NCBI RefSeq assembly: GCF_002257705.1 | Contig: NZ_LSLK01000060.1 | Location: forward strand, 76,977-140,976 | Direction: 5' to 3' | DNA length: 64,000 nt | Origin: Sporomusa silvacetica DSM 10669 | GTDB taxonomy: Bacteria; Bacillota; Negativicutes; Sporomusales; Sporomusaceae | Part shown: positions 8,347 to 17,751 of the stretch, piece after piece | How positions within the stretch are numbered: the stretch's first letter is position 1 | How the letters are laid out: each line of letters opens with the position of its first letter | Made by a program: the position numbers and the translations under genes | The notes under the pieces: generated by a model | Database searches by the model: none | Seen by the model: the letters and a program-made list of their open reading frames with translations, nothing else | Told to the model about the DNA's origin: nothing

Positions 8347-10014
8347 TTAAAACAATCCTACAATCTTACCGCTATTATCAATATCCATCTTAATGGCGGA
8401 AGGCTCTTTCGGCAGCCCCGGCATGGTCATAATATCGCCAGTAATGGCCACTAAAAAACCTGCGCCGGCGGCAACTCTTATTTCGCGAACAGTAATGGTA
8501 AAGCCGGTTGGACGTCCCATTTTAGTCATATCATCACTCAAGGAATACTGAGTCTTAGCCATACAAATTGGGGTTTTATCAAAGCCCAGAGCAGTCAGTT
8601 CCTTAACTGTTTTCTCTGCCGCAGCAGTATAGTTTACACCGTCAGCGCCGTAAATTTTGGTGGCGATAGCCGCAATTTTATCTTTGATTGAAGCTTGTTC
8701 ATCATACATAAAACTAAAATTACTAGGTTTCTCACAGGCAGCCAGTACTTTTTCCGCCAGCACCTGCCCACCTAAACTGCCTTTAGCCCATACTTCAGAT
8801 AGTGCTACCTCGGCGCCCATTGCATTACATTTTTCTTCGACAAAGCTTAGCTCTGCGGCAGTGTCGGTTGGGAACGCATTGATAGCTACTACCGCGGGTA
8901 GGCCAAATTGCTGAATGTTTTCGATATGTTTGGTAAGGTTGGCAAGCCCTTTCTCCAGTGCAACTATGTTTTCACCAGCCAGCTCATTCTTGGGAACACC
9001 GCCATGCATCTTGAGGGCACGAACGGTAGCCACAATAACAACTGCACTGGGCTTAAAACCAGCGAAGCGGCATTTAATATCAAGGAATTTCTCCGCACCT
9101 AAGTCTGCACCGAAACCTGCCTCAGTAACACAGTAATCAGCCAGTTTAAGCGCATATTTCGTAGCAGATACGCTGTTACAGCCATGGGCAATATTAGCAA
9201 ATGGACCGCCGTGAACAAAAGCAGGGGTGTTTTCCAGCGTCTGTACAAGGTTTGGTTTAATAGCATCTTTAAACAGCAATGTCAAAGCCCCGGTCACTTT
9301 AAGATCCTTCGGAGTTACCGGTTTTCCTTCATAGGTGTAGGCAACAATAATCCGGCCAATTCTTTCCTTCATATCATCTAGGTCTTTAGCCAAACAGAGA
9401 ATGGCCATCATTTCAGAGGCTACCGTAATATCAAAACCGGTTTCCCGGGGTATACCATTGGCCTTGCCGCCGAGTCCGCAAACAATATTCCGCAAAGCAC
9501 GTTCATTAAGATCAACCACCCGTCTCCAGGTAATGCGGCGGGAATCAATGCCGAGGGCATTTCCATGATGAAGATGATTATCAATAATGGCAGCTAATAG
9601 GTTATGCGCCGTAGTAATGGCATGAAAATCACCGGTAAAGTGAAGATTGATATCTTCCATTGGCACAACCTGAGCATAACCGCCGCCAGCTGCACCGCCT
9701 TTAACGCCAAAGCAAGGGCCCAAAGATGGTTCTCTGAGAGCAATAACGACTTTCTTACCTTTTCGCCGCAAAGAATCACCAAGTCCTACCGTTGTTGTTG
9801 TTTTACCTTCACCGGCAGGAGTAGGATTAATGGCAGTAACCAAAATGAGTTTGCCGTTAGGCTTATCTTTAATCCGTTCCCACGTTGCAAGGGATACTTT
9901 TGTTTTGTAATTGCCGTAGAGTTCCAATTCCTCGGCAGGAATCATTAATTCCTTAGCCACCTCAGCAATTGGATTCATCTTGGCTTCTTGCGCAATTTCA
10001 ACATCACTTTTCAT
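8347..10014 (-). CDS. fhs: formate--tetrahydrofolate ligase
   Basis: The product has 555 aa, full length for the family. It catalyses ATP-dependent ligation of formate to tetrahydrofolate giving 10-formyl-THF, the first folate step of the methyl branch of the Wood-Ljungdahl pathway. The ATP-binding P-loop is seen as TPAGEGKTTTT near residues 65-75. Other family blocks include REPSLGPCFGVKGGAAGGGY, GDFHAITTAHNLLAA and TVRALKMHGG. The start ATG has AAGGAGG at good spacing. The gene is preceded by a small zinc-ribbon gene on the same strand and has its own terminator, so it is probably expressed as a short operon. Confidence 0.97.
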   Translation of the reverse strand: MKSDVEIAQEAKMNPIAEVAKELMIPAEELELYGNYKTKVSLATWERIKDKPNGKLILVTAINPTPAGEGKTTTTVGLGDSLRRKGKKVVIALREPSLGPCFGVKGGAAGGGYAQVVPMEDINLHFTGDFHAITTAHNLLAAIIDNHLHHGNALGIDSRRITWRRVVDLNERALRNIVCGLGGKANGIPRETGFDITVASEMMAILCLAKDLDDMKERIGRIIVAYTYEGKPVTPKDLKVTGALTLLFKDAIKPNLVQTLENTPAFVHGGPFANIAHGCNSVSATKYALKLADYCVTEAGFGADLGAEKFLDIKCRFAGFKPSAVVIVATVRALKMHGGVPKNELAGENIVALEKGLANLTKHIENIQQFGLPAVVAINAFPTDTAAELSFVEEKCNAMGAEVALSEVWAKGSLGGQVLAEKVLAACEKPSNFSFMYDEQASIKDKIAAIATKIYGADGVNYTAAAEKTVKELTALGFDKTPICMAKTQYSLSDDMTKMGRPTGFTITVREIRVAAGAGFLVAITGDIMTMPGLPKEPSAIKMDIDNSGKIVGLF

Positions 10015-10056
10015 AAATAATCCTCCTTGTATGCTGTATTACTTATTTAGTTAATT

Positions 10057-10224
10057 TTAGCCCTCTGCCCTATCAGCCACCGCTGTGGTTGATCCATGAA
10101 CTCCGCATATCGGACACATCCAGGTCTGTACTATTAATTGTATTTCTTTGTCGTCAAAATTGTATTTAACTGTACTAATTTTGGAAGTTTTTTCCTCATG
10201 TTCACACCACAAAGACCGATTCAT
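10057..10224 (-). CDS. small zinc-ribbon-like protein (55 aa), unrecognised
   Basis: Translation from the ATG at 10224 gives a 55-aa protein starting MNRSLWCEHEEKT, with GGGAGG seven bases upstream. It contains a possible metal site: C7 and H9 near the start and the knuckle CPICG (C37, C40), which resembles a zinc ribbon or half-rubredoxin. It ends 43 nt before the fhs ATG on the same strand, so it is probably co-transcribed. I do not recognise the family. It could be a regulator or accessory factor of folate C1 metabolism, but nothing in the sequence proves that. The good ribosome site, charged composition and paired cysteines argue that it is real. Confidence 0.6.
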   Translation of the reverse strand: MNRSLWCEHEEKTSKISTVKYNFDDKEIQLIVQTWMCPICGVHGSTTAVADRAEG

Positions 10225-10363
10225 ATTAGGGCCTCCCTTACCATTTTTTTAAGCAATTTTTTAATTTCAATACCTTTATTTGAGCATTGCTACTGTTTGT
10301 ATTGTATCGTATTACTCATTAAATTCGCATAAAATTCATAACTTTACATATTACAAAAACATT

Positions 10364-10396
10364 AAAAAAACACCAACTCATTACAGTTGGTGTTTT
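10364..10396 (-). terminator. terminator overlapping the response-regulator stop codon
   Basis: AAAAACACCAACT and AGTTGGTGTTTTT flank the stop codon, which lies in the loop. On the minus strand the stem is followed by TTTTTTAATG. Confidence 0.85.
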
Positions 10397-11097
10397 TCGG
10401 CTTCCTTATTAGAAATCATATAACCTACTCCAGGGTAGGTTACTATCAAGCCACCCTCATAGTCTGCGTGTTTGATTTTTTGACGGATACGGGCTATGGC
10501 TACCCGTAGATATTCAACATCATCTCGGTACTCACTGCCCCATACATCACTTAGAAGCTGTTCATGTGTCAATACTTTGCCCACATTGACCATTAATAAC
10601 GAAAATAGACCATATTCTGTTTCGGTGAGTTTTAGTTCTTTATTGCCTAGCCATACTCGTCGCTGAGCCAGGTTAAGCGTAACCTCACCATTTTTTATTT
10701 CGCTTGTTAAATAGTTATTAGCTATCCGCTTGGCAGAACGGCGTAAAACAGCCTGAACTCTGGCAAAAAGCTCGTCAAGGGAGAAAGGTTTTGTAAGGTA
10801 ATCATCGGCTCCCAGGTTGAGTCCCTGCACTTTGTCAGTTGAATTGCCCCGCGCCGTTAAAATAATAACCGGCACGTCAGAAAACGTTCGCAATCTTTTT
10901 AATAATGTAAAACCATCCATCCCTGGCATCATGAGATCCAGCAGAATGAGTTCCGGATCTAATAAATCAATGTTTTCCAGCGCCTCCGAACCATTTAGAA
11001 AACTATGAGGCTCATAGCCCAGCGACTTGAGATTGGCAGAAATGAACCGCAGTATTTTCGGCTCGTCGTCAATAATAATTATTTTACTTTTCTTCAT
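10381..11097 (-). CDS. OmpR/KdpE-family response regulator
   Basis: The product is 238 aa when started at the ATG at 11097, which lies inside the last codons of the histidine kinase gene (14-nt overlap, translational coupling). The receiver domain is at residues 1-120, with acidic pocket DDE at 10-12, phospho-acceptor D54 in LLDLMMP and the conserved Lys in YLTKPFS. The C-terminal winged-helix DNA-binding domain (about 135-230) ends with the typical VGYMI. It would bind direct-repeat operators as a dimer. Its targets are unknown; direct repeats of OmpR type occur in the cus and rseC promoters of this window, but nothing links them to this protein. Confidence 0.9.
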   Translation of the reverse strand: MKKSKIIIIDDEPKILRFISANLKSLGYEPHSFLNGSEALENIDLLDPELILLDLMMPGMDGFTLLKRLRTFSDVPVIILTARGNSTDKVQGLNLGADDYLTKPFSLDELFARVQAVLRRSAKRIANNYLTSEIKNGEVTLNLAQRRVWLGNKELKLTETEYGLFSLLMVNVGKVLTHEQLLSDVWGSEYRDDVEYLRVAIARIRQKIKHADYEGGLIVTYPGVGYMISNKEAEKHQL

Positions 11098-12964
11098 ACT
11101 TATCACCATCACAGTTGTATTGAGGTATTGAAATAGTAAATACACTCCCAATCCCTTGACTGCTTTCCGTTCTGATGCTGCCACCATGGGCTTCGACAAT
11201 CCCTTTACAAATTGCCAATCCTAACCCAGTACTGCCGCTTGGGCGTATTTTCCCATTTTCCACACAGTAAAATCGGTCAAATACTTTATCCAAGTGCTCT
11301 ATATTTATCCCAATACCATTATCTGCTACGCTGATATGCACATATTTTTCATCATAGCTGGCTAAAATTTTGATTTGCGGACTACGCTCATTATAACGGA
11401 TGGCATTTGTAAACAGATTTAACATCACTTGGGCCAAACGAATTCTGTCACCATAGATAAAAGGCAAAGTTTTCTCCACCGTTGATTCGATCGTTACTCC
11501 GCTGGCAAAATGTTTGGGCAGCTTTTTAATGGCATTATCCACAACAACACTTGGCCGCACAGGTTCCCGGTCTAAACCTATGGCTTTGGCATCAATTCGA
11601 GAAATATCCAGCCAATCGTTTACCAATTCCTGAATACGGTCAATATCTTCATGAATTCCTGTTAACATTTCTCGTTTGAAGTCTTCCTCCCATTCAGCAT
11701 CTACACGCAACAAGGTTTCAACACTGCCTTTAATGCTGGTAATGGGTGTTTTGAATTCATGAGACACCATCGAAATCAAATCACTCTTAAGCTTATCGAC
11801 TTCTTGCGCTTTAGTAACATCCCACCAAACAAAGCCTTTGCCAATGGTGTAATTTTCGTCACTAATAACAGGAAAAGCTGACAGCATCATATATTGCTGC
11901 ACATCTCCACTCAATAATTTGAACTTGTAAATACCATATCTCTGCCTGGCCTGTTTAATAATTTGCCTGTCAGCCTCAGATAATCGTCCGGCTATAGCAT
12001 CAAATATATATTCTTCCGGTAAACCACGCAGCCTGCCGTGGCGAATACCAAGCAACTTGGCCATATGTCCATTAGCGTACGCTACTTCACGCCGATTGTC
12101 AACTAAAGTGATGGCATCATTCATACTCTCCAGAACGGCCTTTAAAACAGCATGATTTTGTTGCAGTGTTTGTGACAGCATTTCCTTTTGAATAATAATC
12201 CCGGCAGAACAGGACAATGTTTCCAGGAAATTCTTATCTGCGTGACTTAGCGGGGAATTGGACACTACCAAATGTCCAAAAGTAGTATTGCCTGAGCGAA
12301 TAGGCTGAATATAGTACCTGTGCGCGTTTTTATGCCTAGGTCTAGCCACCGCTTCGTTGTCATTAATGCCGCTCATATCCTCACCGTAAGGCCCCATTAA
12401 AGAAACTACCGGTTTGGTAAGGTATAAATTTACCTTAACCCCTGACAGCTCAAAAAACTGTCTGAGGCACCCCTCAATGATCTTTGGCCCTCCTGGGTAG
12501 GGTGTGGTAGGAGTAATTAACTGATTTAGTATGGCAAGCTCACGGTTGGTTCTCTGTAGGCTTTCAGTTCGTTCTTCTACCCGTTGCTCCAGCTCAGCAT
12601 TCAGCTTACGCAGCGCGTGCTGACCTTCTTTGGTTTTCTGTGCCATTATGAAAAATTGTTCGGCCATCATAGGAAACTCACAGGGGGCAAAACGCGGAAA
12701 ACTAACCGGCTTAATCTCATAGCTTTCACTCATTACTTCTTGAATATATTCCACAAGAATTTTGAGCGTATTATTTATCCGTTTTGCATGGAAATAGCCT
12801 ACCAAGAGGGTGAACACCAAAGTAATACCAATGTTAAAAACCACCGACTCCAACGAGGGTTCCTTTGTCTGCACTAGTTGAAGAGTGCTGAGAAAAATTA
12901 CTGGAATTATAGGGATAACGGCAAAAGCAATCCAAAGATGGGCTTTGATTGATAAGCTGTTCAT
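11084..12964 (-). CDS. membrane histidine kinase with GAF-like and PAS domains
   Basis: The product has 626 aa. Two N-terminal hydrophobic helices (about 10-30 and 41-60) are followed by a coiled-coil stretch (about 115-150), a GAF-like region (about 160-260), a PAS domain (about 270-390), the HisKA motif MVSHEFKTP with H402, and the HATPase domain (N box NAIRYN, G boxes DNGIGI and GSTGLGLAI). It phosphorylates the overlapping response regulator. The short periplasmic loop between the helices suggests that the signal is sensed in the membrane or cytoplasm, probably by the GAF or PAS domain. The ligand is unknown. Confidence 0.9.
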   Translation of the reverse strand: MNSLSIKAHLWIAFAVIPIIPVIFLSTLQLVQTKEPSLESVVFNIGITLVFTLLVGYFHAKRINNTLKILVEYIQEVMSESYEIKPVSFPRFAPCEFPMMAEQFFIMAQKTKEGQHALRKLNAELEQRVEERTESLQRTNRELAILNQLITPTTPYPGGPKIIEGCLRQFFELSGVKVNLYLTKPVVSLMGPYGEDMSGINDNEAVARPRHKNAHRYYIQPIRSGNTTFGHLVVSNSPLSHADKNFLETLSCSAGIIIQKEMLSQTLQQNHAVLKAVLESMNDAITLVDNRREVAYANGHMAKLLGIRHGRLRGLPEEYIFDAIAGRLSEADRQIIKQARQRYGIYKFKLLSGDVQQYMMLSAFPVISDENYTIGKGFVWWDVTKAQEVDKLKSDLISMVSHEFKTPITSIKGSVETLLRVDAEWEEDFKREMLTGIHEDIDRIQELVNDWLDISRIDAKAIGLDREPVRPSVVVDNAIKKLPKHFASGVTIESTVEKTLPFIYGDRIRLAQVMLNLFTNAIRYNERSPQIKILASYDEKYVHISVADNGIGINIEHLDKVFDRFYCVENGKIRPSGSTGLGLAICKGIVEAHGGSIRTESSQGIGSVFTISIPQYNCDGDKYEEK

Positions 12965-12984
12965 GTTTTCCTCCCTGCCATATA

Positions 12985-13027
12985 TAAAAGAACCAGGTCT
13001 CCCGCAACACGGTTCCTGGTTCTGTTT
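12985..13027 (-). terminator. terminator between the DUF2284 gene and the kinase gene
   Basis: AGAACCAGG at 12989 and CCTGGTTCT at 13015 form the stem. On the minus strand it is followed by TTTTATAT. The kinase gene starts about 25 nt further on, so it needs readthrough or its own promoter. Confidence 0.7.
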
Positions 13028-13039
13028 ACGTTTCTATTA

Positions 13040-13600
13040 CTACTCTTCGCTATTAAACAGTATAAGTCCTACATAAGATACTGTATTCTTCCCATTATAG
13101 TACGGAATTCCACAGGCTTTTTCTAAATTAATAACATCAATTCCATAGGCCTCCACTGACGCGAAGGCTTCTTCCGGAAATCGGCAGGGCTCATTATCCA
13201 AATAGGCACATTTAGCACAGAATTCACAGGAACCTGCATTTAAGGGAAGAACTTGCTGCATTTTATGTTTATTTTTTACACTAGCCAAAATGTCTCGAAA
13301 CACGCCATCATGAACCTTCTTGGCAGCCATCATGCCTTTCCAGTCAAACGAACTTTTCATCTGATGGACGGTCTGGAACAGGAGTCCGTGTGTATACTGA
13401 CAGGCCCGCGCTTTCAATTCATCAAACGGTCCGACAGCGGGCGGGCATACCCAATTGGTATTATATTTTCGGCATACATTTTGCTCGCAGGCTTTTCTAA
13501 AGTCCTCGACAAATTTGATTTTCGCAACCTCGGCAATGGCCGCATGATCGGCTTTAGCTGCTAACGCCGCTTGTACTAATTCACTTAAAATTATTTCCAC
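13040..13600 (-). CDS. DUF2284 predicted metal-binding protein
   Basis: The product is 186 aa and cytoplasmic, with two cysteine clusters: CEQNVCRKYNTNWVCPP in the first third and CEFCAKCAYLDNEPC in the second. These define DUF2284, a family common in anaerobes and thought to bind an Fe-S cluster or metal. No reaction is known. The start ATG has AAGGAGG upstream. It lies upstream of the two-component genes on the same strand but is separated from them by a terminator. Confidence 0.82.
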   Translation of the reverse strand: MEIILSELVQAALAAKADHAAIAEVAKIKFVEDFRKACEQNVCRKYNTNWVCPPAVGPFDELKARACQYTHGLLFQTVHQMKSSFDWKGMMAAKKVHDGVFRDILASVKNKHKMQQVLPLNAGSCEFCAKCAYLDNEPCRFPEEAFASVEAYGIDVINLEKACGIPYYNGKNTVSYVGLILFNSEE

Positions 13601-13922
13601 CTTCTTACCTCCTTCGATTTCTAGTCAATTGCCCACTATAGTTTATTGAACCTCGTCCGGTATACGCAAAGACAACTTCAGCCACATCACAGATAAGACA
13701 ATTTGAGTGTTGGCTTTCGGAATATTATGTATATACATATATATAGATTATCCAAAAACAGTTATCTTGTCAAATTTTCTACTATTATTGTAATTTGTAT
13801 CCCTTATATTTAAGACTAGACTTGCTTATTGAAGAAACTACACCCTGAACTGCATTACATTTATTCTTAATTGCTCAGCCACTTTGATTTTTCGCTTACG
13901 ATGCTTTCCTATTGTCATATGG
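13601..13922. other. intergenic, no gene seen
   Basis: AT-rich spacer that should hold the promoter of the DUF2284 gene. I see no conserved element that I can assign. Confidence 0.4.
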
Positions 13923-13990
13923 AAAACACCTCAATGTATGGGTAGTGTTTTTTTCCTTCACTTAACCAGACATTGAGGTGTTTTTTATTG
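13923..13990 (-). terminator. terminator of SLH porin 1
   Basis: AAAACACCTCAATGT and ACATTGAGGTGTTTT (13923-13937 and 13970-13984) form a 15-bp stem around a 32-nt loop. T-tracts follow on both strands. Confidence 0.75.
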
Positions 13991-14009
13991 CCAATACATT
14001 TTGTCTTAT

Positions 14010-15359
14010 TTAGAAGAACCAGTCTAATTCGGCTTTTGCCGTATTTAATTTTCCGGTGTGAATGCCGTCAGTCGGTTTGAGAGAAGCAACCCAGAACATC
14101 ATACCGACATTTTTGTCAAACATTACCTGCCCAGAAAGTTCCGGACCTTTAAGACCCCAATCGTATTTTGAGACCCAATAGTTATCAGGGGCGATTGATG
14201 AGTATGCCTCTGCATTAATATAGCGTAGCGTAAGCCCATAAGATCCAGGAACATTAAGATCTGCACGCTTGTAATTAACGCCAACTATATATGCTTTATT
14301 TTGCGTATTTGCATCAGACCCACCGCAAGTACCAAACAGCTGCACATCTTTGTTAAGCATTTTATCCGCCCCGACTTCCCATAGGTTGATATTATCTGAG
14401 ATAACCGTTGAATCAGAACCATTATTTGATAGATGGTGGTATGCCGCTTTAAAATTGGAATCTTTAGCGAGCGGAGCATCATATTCTAAAGCAGCATAAC
14501 GATTTTCAGTCGTACTAGAAATGATGGCCGGGTTAGTGGCATTGCCGGTCCACCATTGTCTGAAGTAACCATATGTCACTATTGTCTTAGTTTTGTCACC
14601 AACAGCAAACTGTACACCGTCAACCCCTTTACGTCCCAGGGGTACTATAAGACCGTAAGCAGATCCATAATCAAATTTACCAGCCTTAACCGTTGTAGCA
14701 CCCACAAGGCCTTCGGCGTATATTTGATCATCATGCTGAGATCCTTCTACATTGCCGTCACTAGTCCCGGGAGATGTCCAATACCCACCGGTTCTAAGAT
14801 CTCTGACAGCCTCGTCTTCGAGTTTTATCTGCCACTTGTCATTGACTTTGTAATTAATATACATATCTATACCTATCGCCGGATAATTGCCGTCACCCGA
14901 GTGCGGGGTATCGCCGGTTGCAGCAGTATGACCTTTGAAGCTGCCACTATTGTTCCAGACCTGATCTGATAAATGCAAGAAACCGGATACAGTAACTTTT
15001 TCGCTTTTCTTTTCCAATGAATCTACACGCACGCCCAGGCTTTTCAGCTCACTGCCAAACTCTGCCGTCAGTTTATCAATTAACGCTTTATCTTCTTTAC
15101 TGGCCTTTTCGGTATTCCACACCGCCCGAGCAACCATTTGCGCCATTTCATAGCGGGTAACAGCTCGATCTCCCTGGAAGTTGCCTTTACCGTCACCATC
15201 AATAAGTCCGTCTTGTTGTAACTTATGCACGGCATCGTACGCCCAATGCTTAGCGGGAACATCCCCAAAGGGATTGGCCGGAGCAGCAAATGTAGTACCG
15301 GTAATGCTAACCAATGATGCTAATGCCAAAGCTACAAGAAGTTTTTTTCCTTTTTTCAT
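14010..15359 (-). CDS. SLH-domain outer-membrane porin (OmpM-type) 1
   Basis: The product has 449 aa. It has a signal peptide (KKGKKLLVALALASLV, cleaved after about residue 25), one SLH domain (NPFGDVPAKHWAYDAVHKL to TRYEMAQMVARAV), a short coiled coil (about 90-118, SLGVRVDSLEKK) and a beta-barrel region that ends in an aromatic residue (DWFF). In Negativicutes such proteins anchor the outer membrane to peptidoglycan through the SLH domain and act as pores. It is the last gene of the methyltransferase-MFS-methyltransferase run, which suggests uptake of the methylated substrate (inference). It is a paralogue of the porin at 28430-29734. Confidence 0.9.
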   Translation of the reverse strand: MKKGKKLLVALALASLVSITGTTFAAPANPFGDVPAKHWAYDAVHKLQQDGLIDGDGKGNFQGDRAVTRYEMAQMVARAVWNTEKASKEDKALIDKLTAEFGSELKSLGVRVDSLEKKSEKVTVSGFLHLSDQVWNNSGSFKGHTAATGDTPHSGDGNYPAIGIDMYINYKVNDKWQIKLEDEAVRDLRTGGYWTSPGTSDGNVEGSQHDDQIYAEGLVGATTVKAGKFDYGSAYGLIVPLGRKGVDGVQFAVGDKTKTIVTYGYFRQWWTGNATNPAIISSTTENRYAALEYDAPLAKDSNFKAAYHHLSNNGSDSTVISDNINLWEVGADKMLNKDVQLFGTCGGSDANTQNKAYIVGVNYKRADLNVPGSYGLTLRYINAEAYSSIAPDNYWVSKYDWGLKGPELSGQVMFDKNVGMMFWVASLKPTDGIHTGKLNTAKAELDWFF

Positions 15360-15422
15360 ACTTTCCCCACCTTCAATACTCTTTTTATCCTGTGTTCGTA
15401 ATAATTTGCCGATGGTATTGGA

Positions 15423-16532
15423 TTACTTACCAGAAGCGGCAGCGACCATAGCTTTGACATTTTCAAATTTTGCATTTGGCGGTACGGTGCAACCGGAAGC
15501 AAGAATGAAACCTTTTCCCATATCCTTAATCAATTTAGTGGAATAGTTATACACTTCATCGGGAGTGCCAAGAGCCAAGATAGCAGCTGGAACATCACCT
15601 TTAATACACATGTGGTCGTCGAGAACCTCTCTCACTTTATAGATGTTGGTAGCGCCATCGCATTCGAAGATGCATTTTTGTCTAGGTAAGGTTTTAAAAA
15701 TTTCCAAATCGCGTTCCCAGTTACCGTCAATGTGAAGGTCTGCTACCGCACCTTCTTCCACGATCATCTCAGCCGTTGCCTTCAAATATTTCCAGACAAA
15801 GCGTTTCCATATCTTCGGCGAATAGAAATCACTTGCCCCCCGTGCTGGTGAAATAAATACGACTAAAGGTTTAAGTGCACGTATTTGCTGCCGGAAATCT
15901 GCCAGCGTTTCTTCAAGAATAACATCTAAAACAGCCTCTACCTTATCCGGCATCTTAAACATATCTCTCATGAATTTAGGAAATGATCGTCCGCCGCTCA
16001 AGTATTCATTAACCGTGATGGATGCGCTAGGAGTATACACCAGATAACCGGCATCTTCAAAATTTTTCGCAAATTGCGGGACATCCACCAATTGCGCAAA
16101 CAACGAATCAACATCAATGCCTAAGCGATTTCTCAAATAGTCATCACTAAAATCTTTCCAACCCTTATTCAAAATGGTGTCATAGTCTTCTACTGTCATC
16201 ATTTCCTGTTCATCAAGCTGCCACGGAATATCATCCGGAAGCTCACGCCCAGGTAATTTGATTCTTGTATAAAACATCAATGGAAACATGGTTGCGGCCG
16301 CAAAAGTACCACCTGTTCCATCAACATCGCCTAAATCTTTAAATGAAGTTAAAATTGCGTCATGAGAAGCTTTCATATTTGAGCAAAACTCTGCTAGCGT
16401 CATGCCTACATGTCTGGCAAAGACAGCATCTCCAGTGATTATGACCGGCGCCCGATCCGTTTTTTCAAATGCGATGGTTTTTTTCAACCTTTCAGTGCGT
16501 TCTTGAAGTAATTGTTGTGCTGTTTTCATCAT
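15423..16532 (-). CDS. URO-D-fold corrinoid methyltransferase 1
   Basis: The product has about 369 aa of the uroporphyrinogen-decarboxylase superfamily. This superfamily includes MtaA/MtbA and the methyltransferase I components of O-demethylases, which move methyl groups between substrate, corrinoid protein and acceptor. Uroporphyrinogen decarboxylation is unlikely in this context. The putative metal site reads LHIDGNW with the distal Cys in ASGCTVPPNA; MtaA-type proteins have H-x-C at the first site. Start placed at the ATG behind GAGGAGTGG (16532); the next ATG at 16529 is also possible. It is strikingly similar to the protein at 26100-27206. It lies between the MFS gene and porin 1 in one apparent operon. 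Confidence 0.85.
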   Translation of the reverse strand: MMKTAQQLLQERTERLKKTIAFEKTDRAPVIITGDAVFARHVGMTLAEFCSNMKASHDAILTSFKDLGDVDGTGGTFAAATMFPLMFYTRIKLPGRELPDDIPWQLDEQEMMTVEDYDTILNKGWKDFSDDYLRNRLGIDVDSLFAQLVDVPQFAKNFEDAGYLVYTPSASITVNEYLSGGRSFPKFMRDMFKMPDKVEAVLDVILEETLADFRQQIRALKPLVVFISPARGASDFYSPKIWKRFVWKYLKATAEMIVEEGAVADLHIDGNWERDLEIFKTLPRQKCIFECDGATNIYKVREVLDDHMCIKGDVPAAILALGTPDEVYNYSTKLIKDMGKGFILASGCTVPPNAKFENVKAMVAAASGK

Positions 16533-16547
16533 AAATCCACTCCTCAA

Positions 16548-17732
16548 TTAAAATTTAGTATTTGGGCTTTCTAAATTAGTTATTTTGGCTTGCTGTGTGT
16601 ACTGTTGCAGTATAAGTAGTACACCACCAACTACAAGAGCTATTGCGCTAACCCATATAGGAAATCTTCCCGGGCCTTGACCAAATGCTCCGGAAATCGC
16701 GTCAAAAATGAAGGGCGCTGCAAATTGCCCAATGCCGCCAAGCACGCATGCTAATGAAATACTAAATGCAACCCGTGAGGGCGGGGAAGCAACGGAAACT
16801 TCAGTAAAGAATGCCGGGCAAACAACGGTAAAACCAACACCGCCAACAAAACACCCCACTAATATAAGATTGAAGTCATAAACCCCGGAGATAATTGCCA
16901 TTCCAAGGCCGGTTATCACCCACCCCACAGGAATTGTCATTCCCTTCAGGATTTGTGCAATTTTACCGAACACAAGTCCTGTCACAAGGCCAGCCATGGT
17001 AAAAATTGTTACCGCTAACCCAGCACTAGCAGCATTTCCCAGGTTTTCACCAACAATTTGGATAGCTATATCGATGAAAAAGACAAAATACAGCAGGCAA
17101 TAGATAAAATACACGGATTCCAAAAAATACACTTTTCCAGGTAAAGGAACCCTTTTACATTCCTTCACTTCCTCCCGTACTACCTTGGCAGGCTCAGGAA
17201 GATAAGTGTACACAAATAGGAACAGTACTACCCCAACTAAGTAGGTCAGAAAGGTGTTGTGCCAACCAGTTGCACATAGCAAGCCACCAAGCAAAGGAAA
17301 AACAATCCCACCAATATTCATAAAAACACTTTGTAAACCCATGACGGTTCCGCGTTCGTTTCCTTCAAAAAAATCAGTAATAAGGACAGTAGCAAGCGGA
17401 AATAGCAAACCGACACCTAAACCCAGTATAGCCCTCATTACCAGAATCATCGTTAGATCATTCATAAAATAAGGAGTTAAACCACCGATTAGGAACAGCG
17501 CTACACCAAAAGTAAGAAGACCTCTCCTGCTTAAATAATCGCTCAATTTACTGAATACTAGCGAACCAAATACCATTGTTATCGAGGGCAACGTAACCAA
17601 CAACATAATGGTCTGCGGACTTGCCTCCTTAAATGCCGCGCCAATACTGGCTAACGCCGGCGAAAGAGCCATAGCTCCCATAACAAATATTGAAACAGAT
17701 AATACCACAACTTTCAGAAGTGTTCTATTCAT
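16548..17732 (-). CDS. MFS transporter
   Basis: The product has 394 aa with about 12 hydrophobic segments. It carries the MFS loop signature SKLSDYLSRRG between helices 2 and 3 and a long central cytoplasmic loop (EPAKVVREEVKECKRVPLPG). The start ATG follows AGAGAGGGTG. It lies between two URO-D methyltransferase genes with 15-19 bp gaps, so it is certainly co-transcribed. The likely job is import of the methylated substrate or export of the demethylated product. The solute cannot be predicted. Confidence 0.9.
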   Translation of the reverse strand: MNRTLLKVVVLSVSIFVMGAMALSPALASIGAAFKEASPQTIMLLVTLPSITMVFGSLVFSKLSDYLSRRGLLTFGVALFLIGGLTPYFMNDLTMILVMRAILGLGVGLLFPLATVLITDFFEGNERGTVMGLQSVFMNIGGIVFPLLGGLLCATGWHNTFLTYLVGVVLFLFVYTYLPEPAKVVREEVKECKRVPLPGKVYFLESVYFIYCLLYFVFFIDIAIQIVGENLGNAASAGLAVTIFTMAGLVTGLVFGKIAQILKGMTIPVGWVITGLGMAIISGVYDFNLILVGCFVGGVGFTVVCPAFFTEVSVASPPSRVAFSISLACVLGGIGQFAAPFIFDAISGAFGQGPGRFPIWVSAIALVVGGVLLILQQYTQQAKITNLESPNTKF

Positions 17733-17751
17733 GTATTCACCCTCTCTTTTT

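Noticed and set aside
10381..11097. Response regulator as the activator of cus and rseC
   Set aside because: Right family, but nothing in the sequence connects it to promoters about 46 kb away, so it is left unassigned.
15423..16532. Haem-pathway uroporphyrinogen decarboxylase (hemE)
   Set aside because: Three paralogues with MFS, porin and corrinoid neighbours, and the Cys motif near the C-terminus, fit methyltransferases instead.
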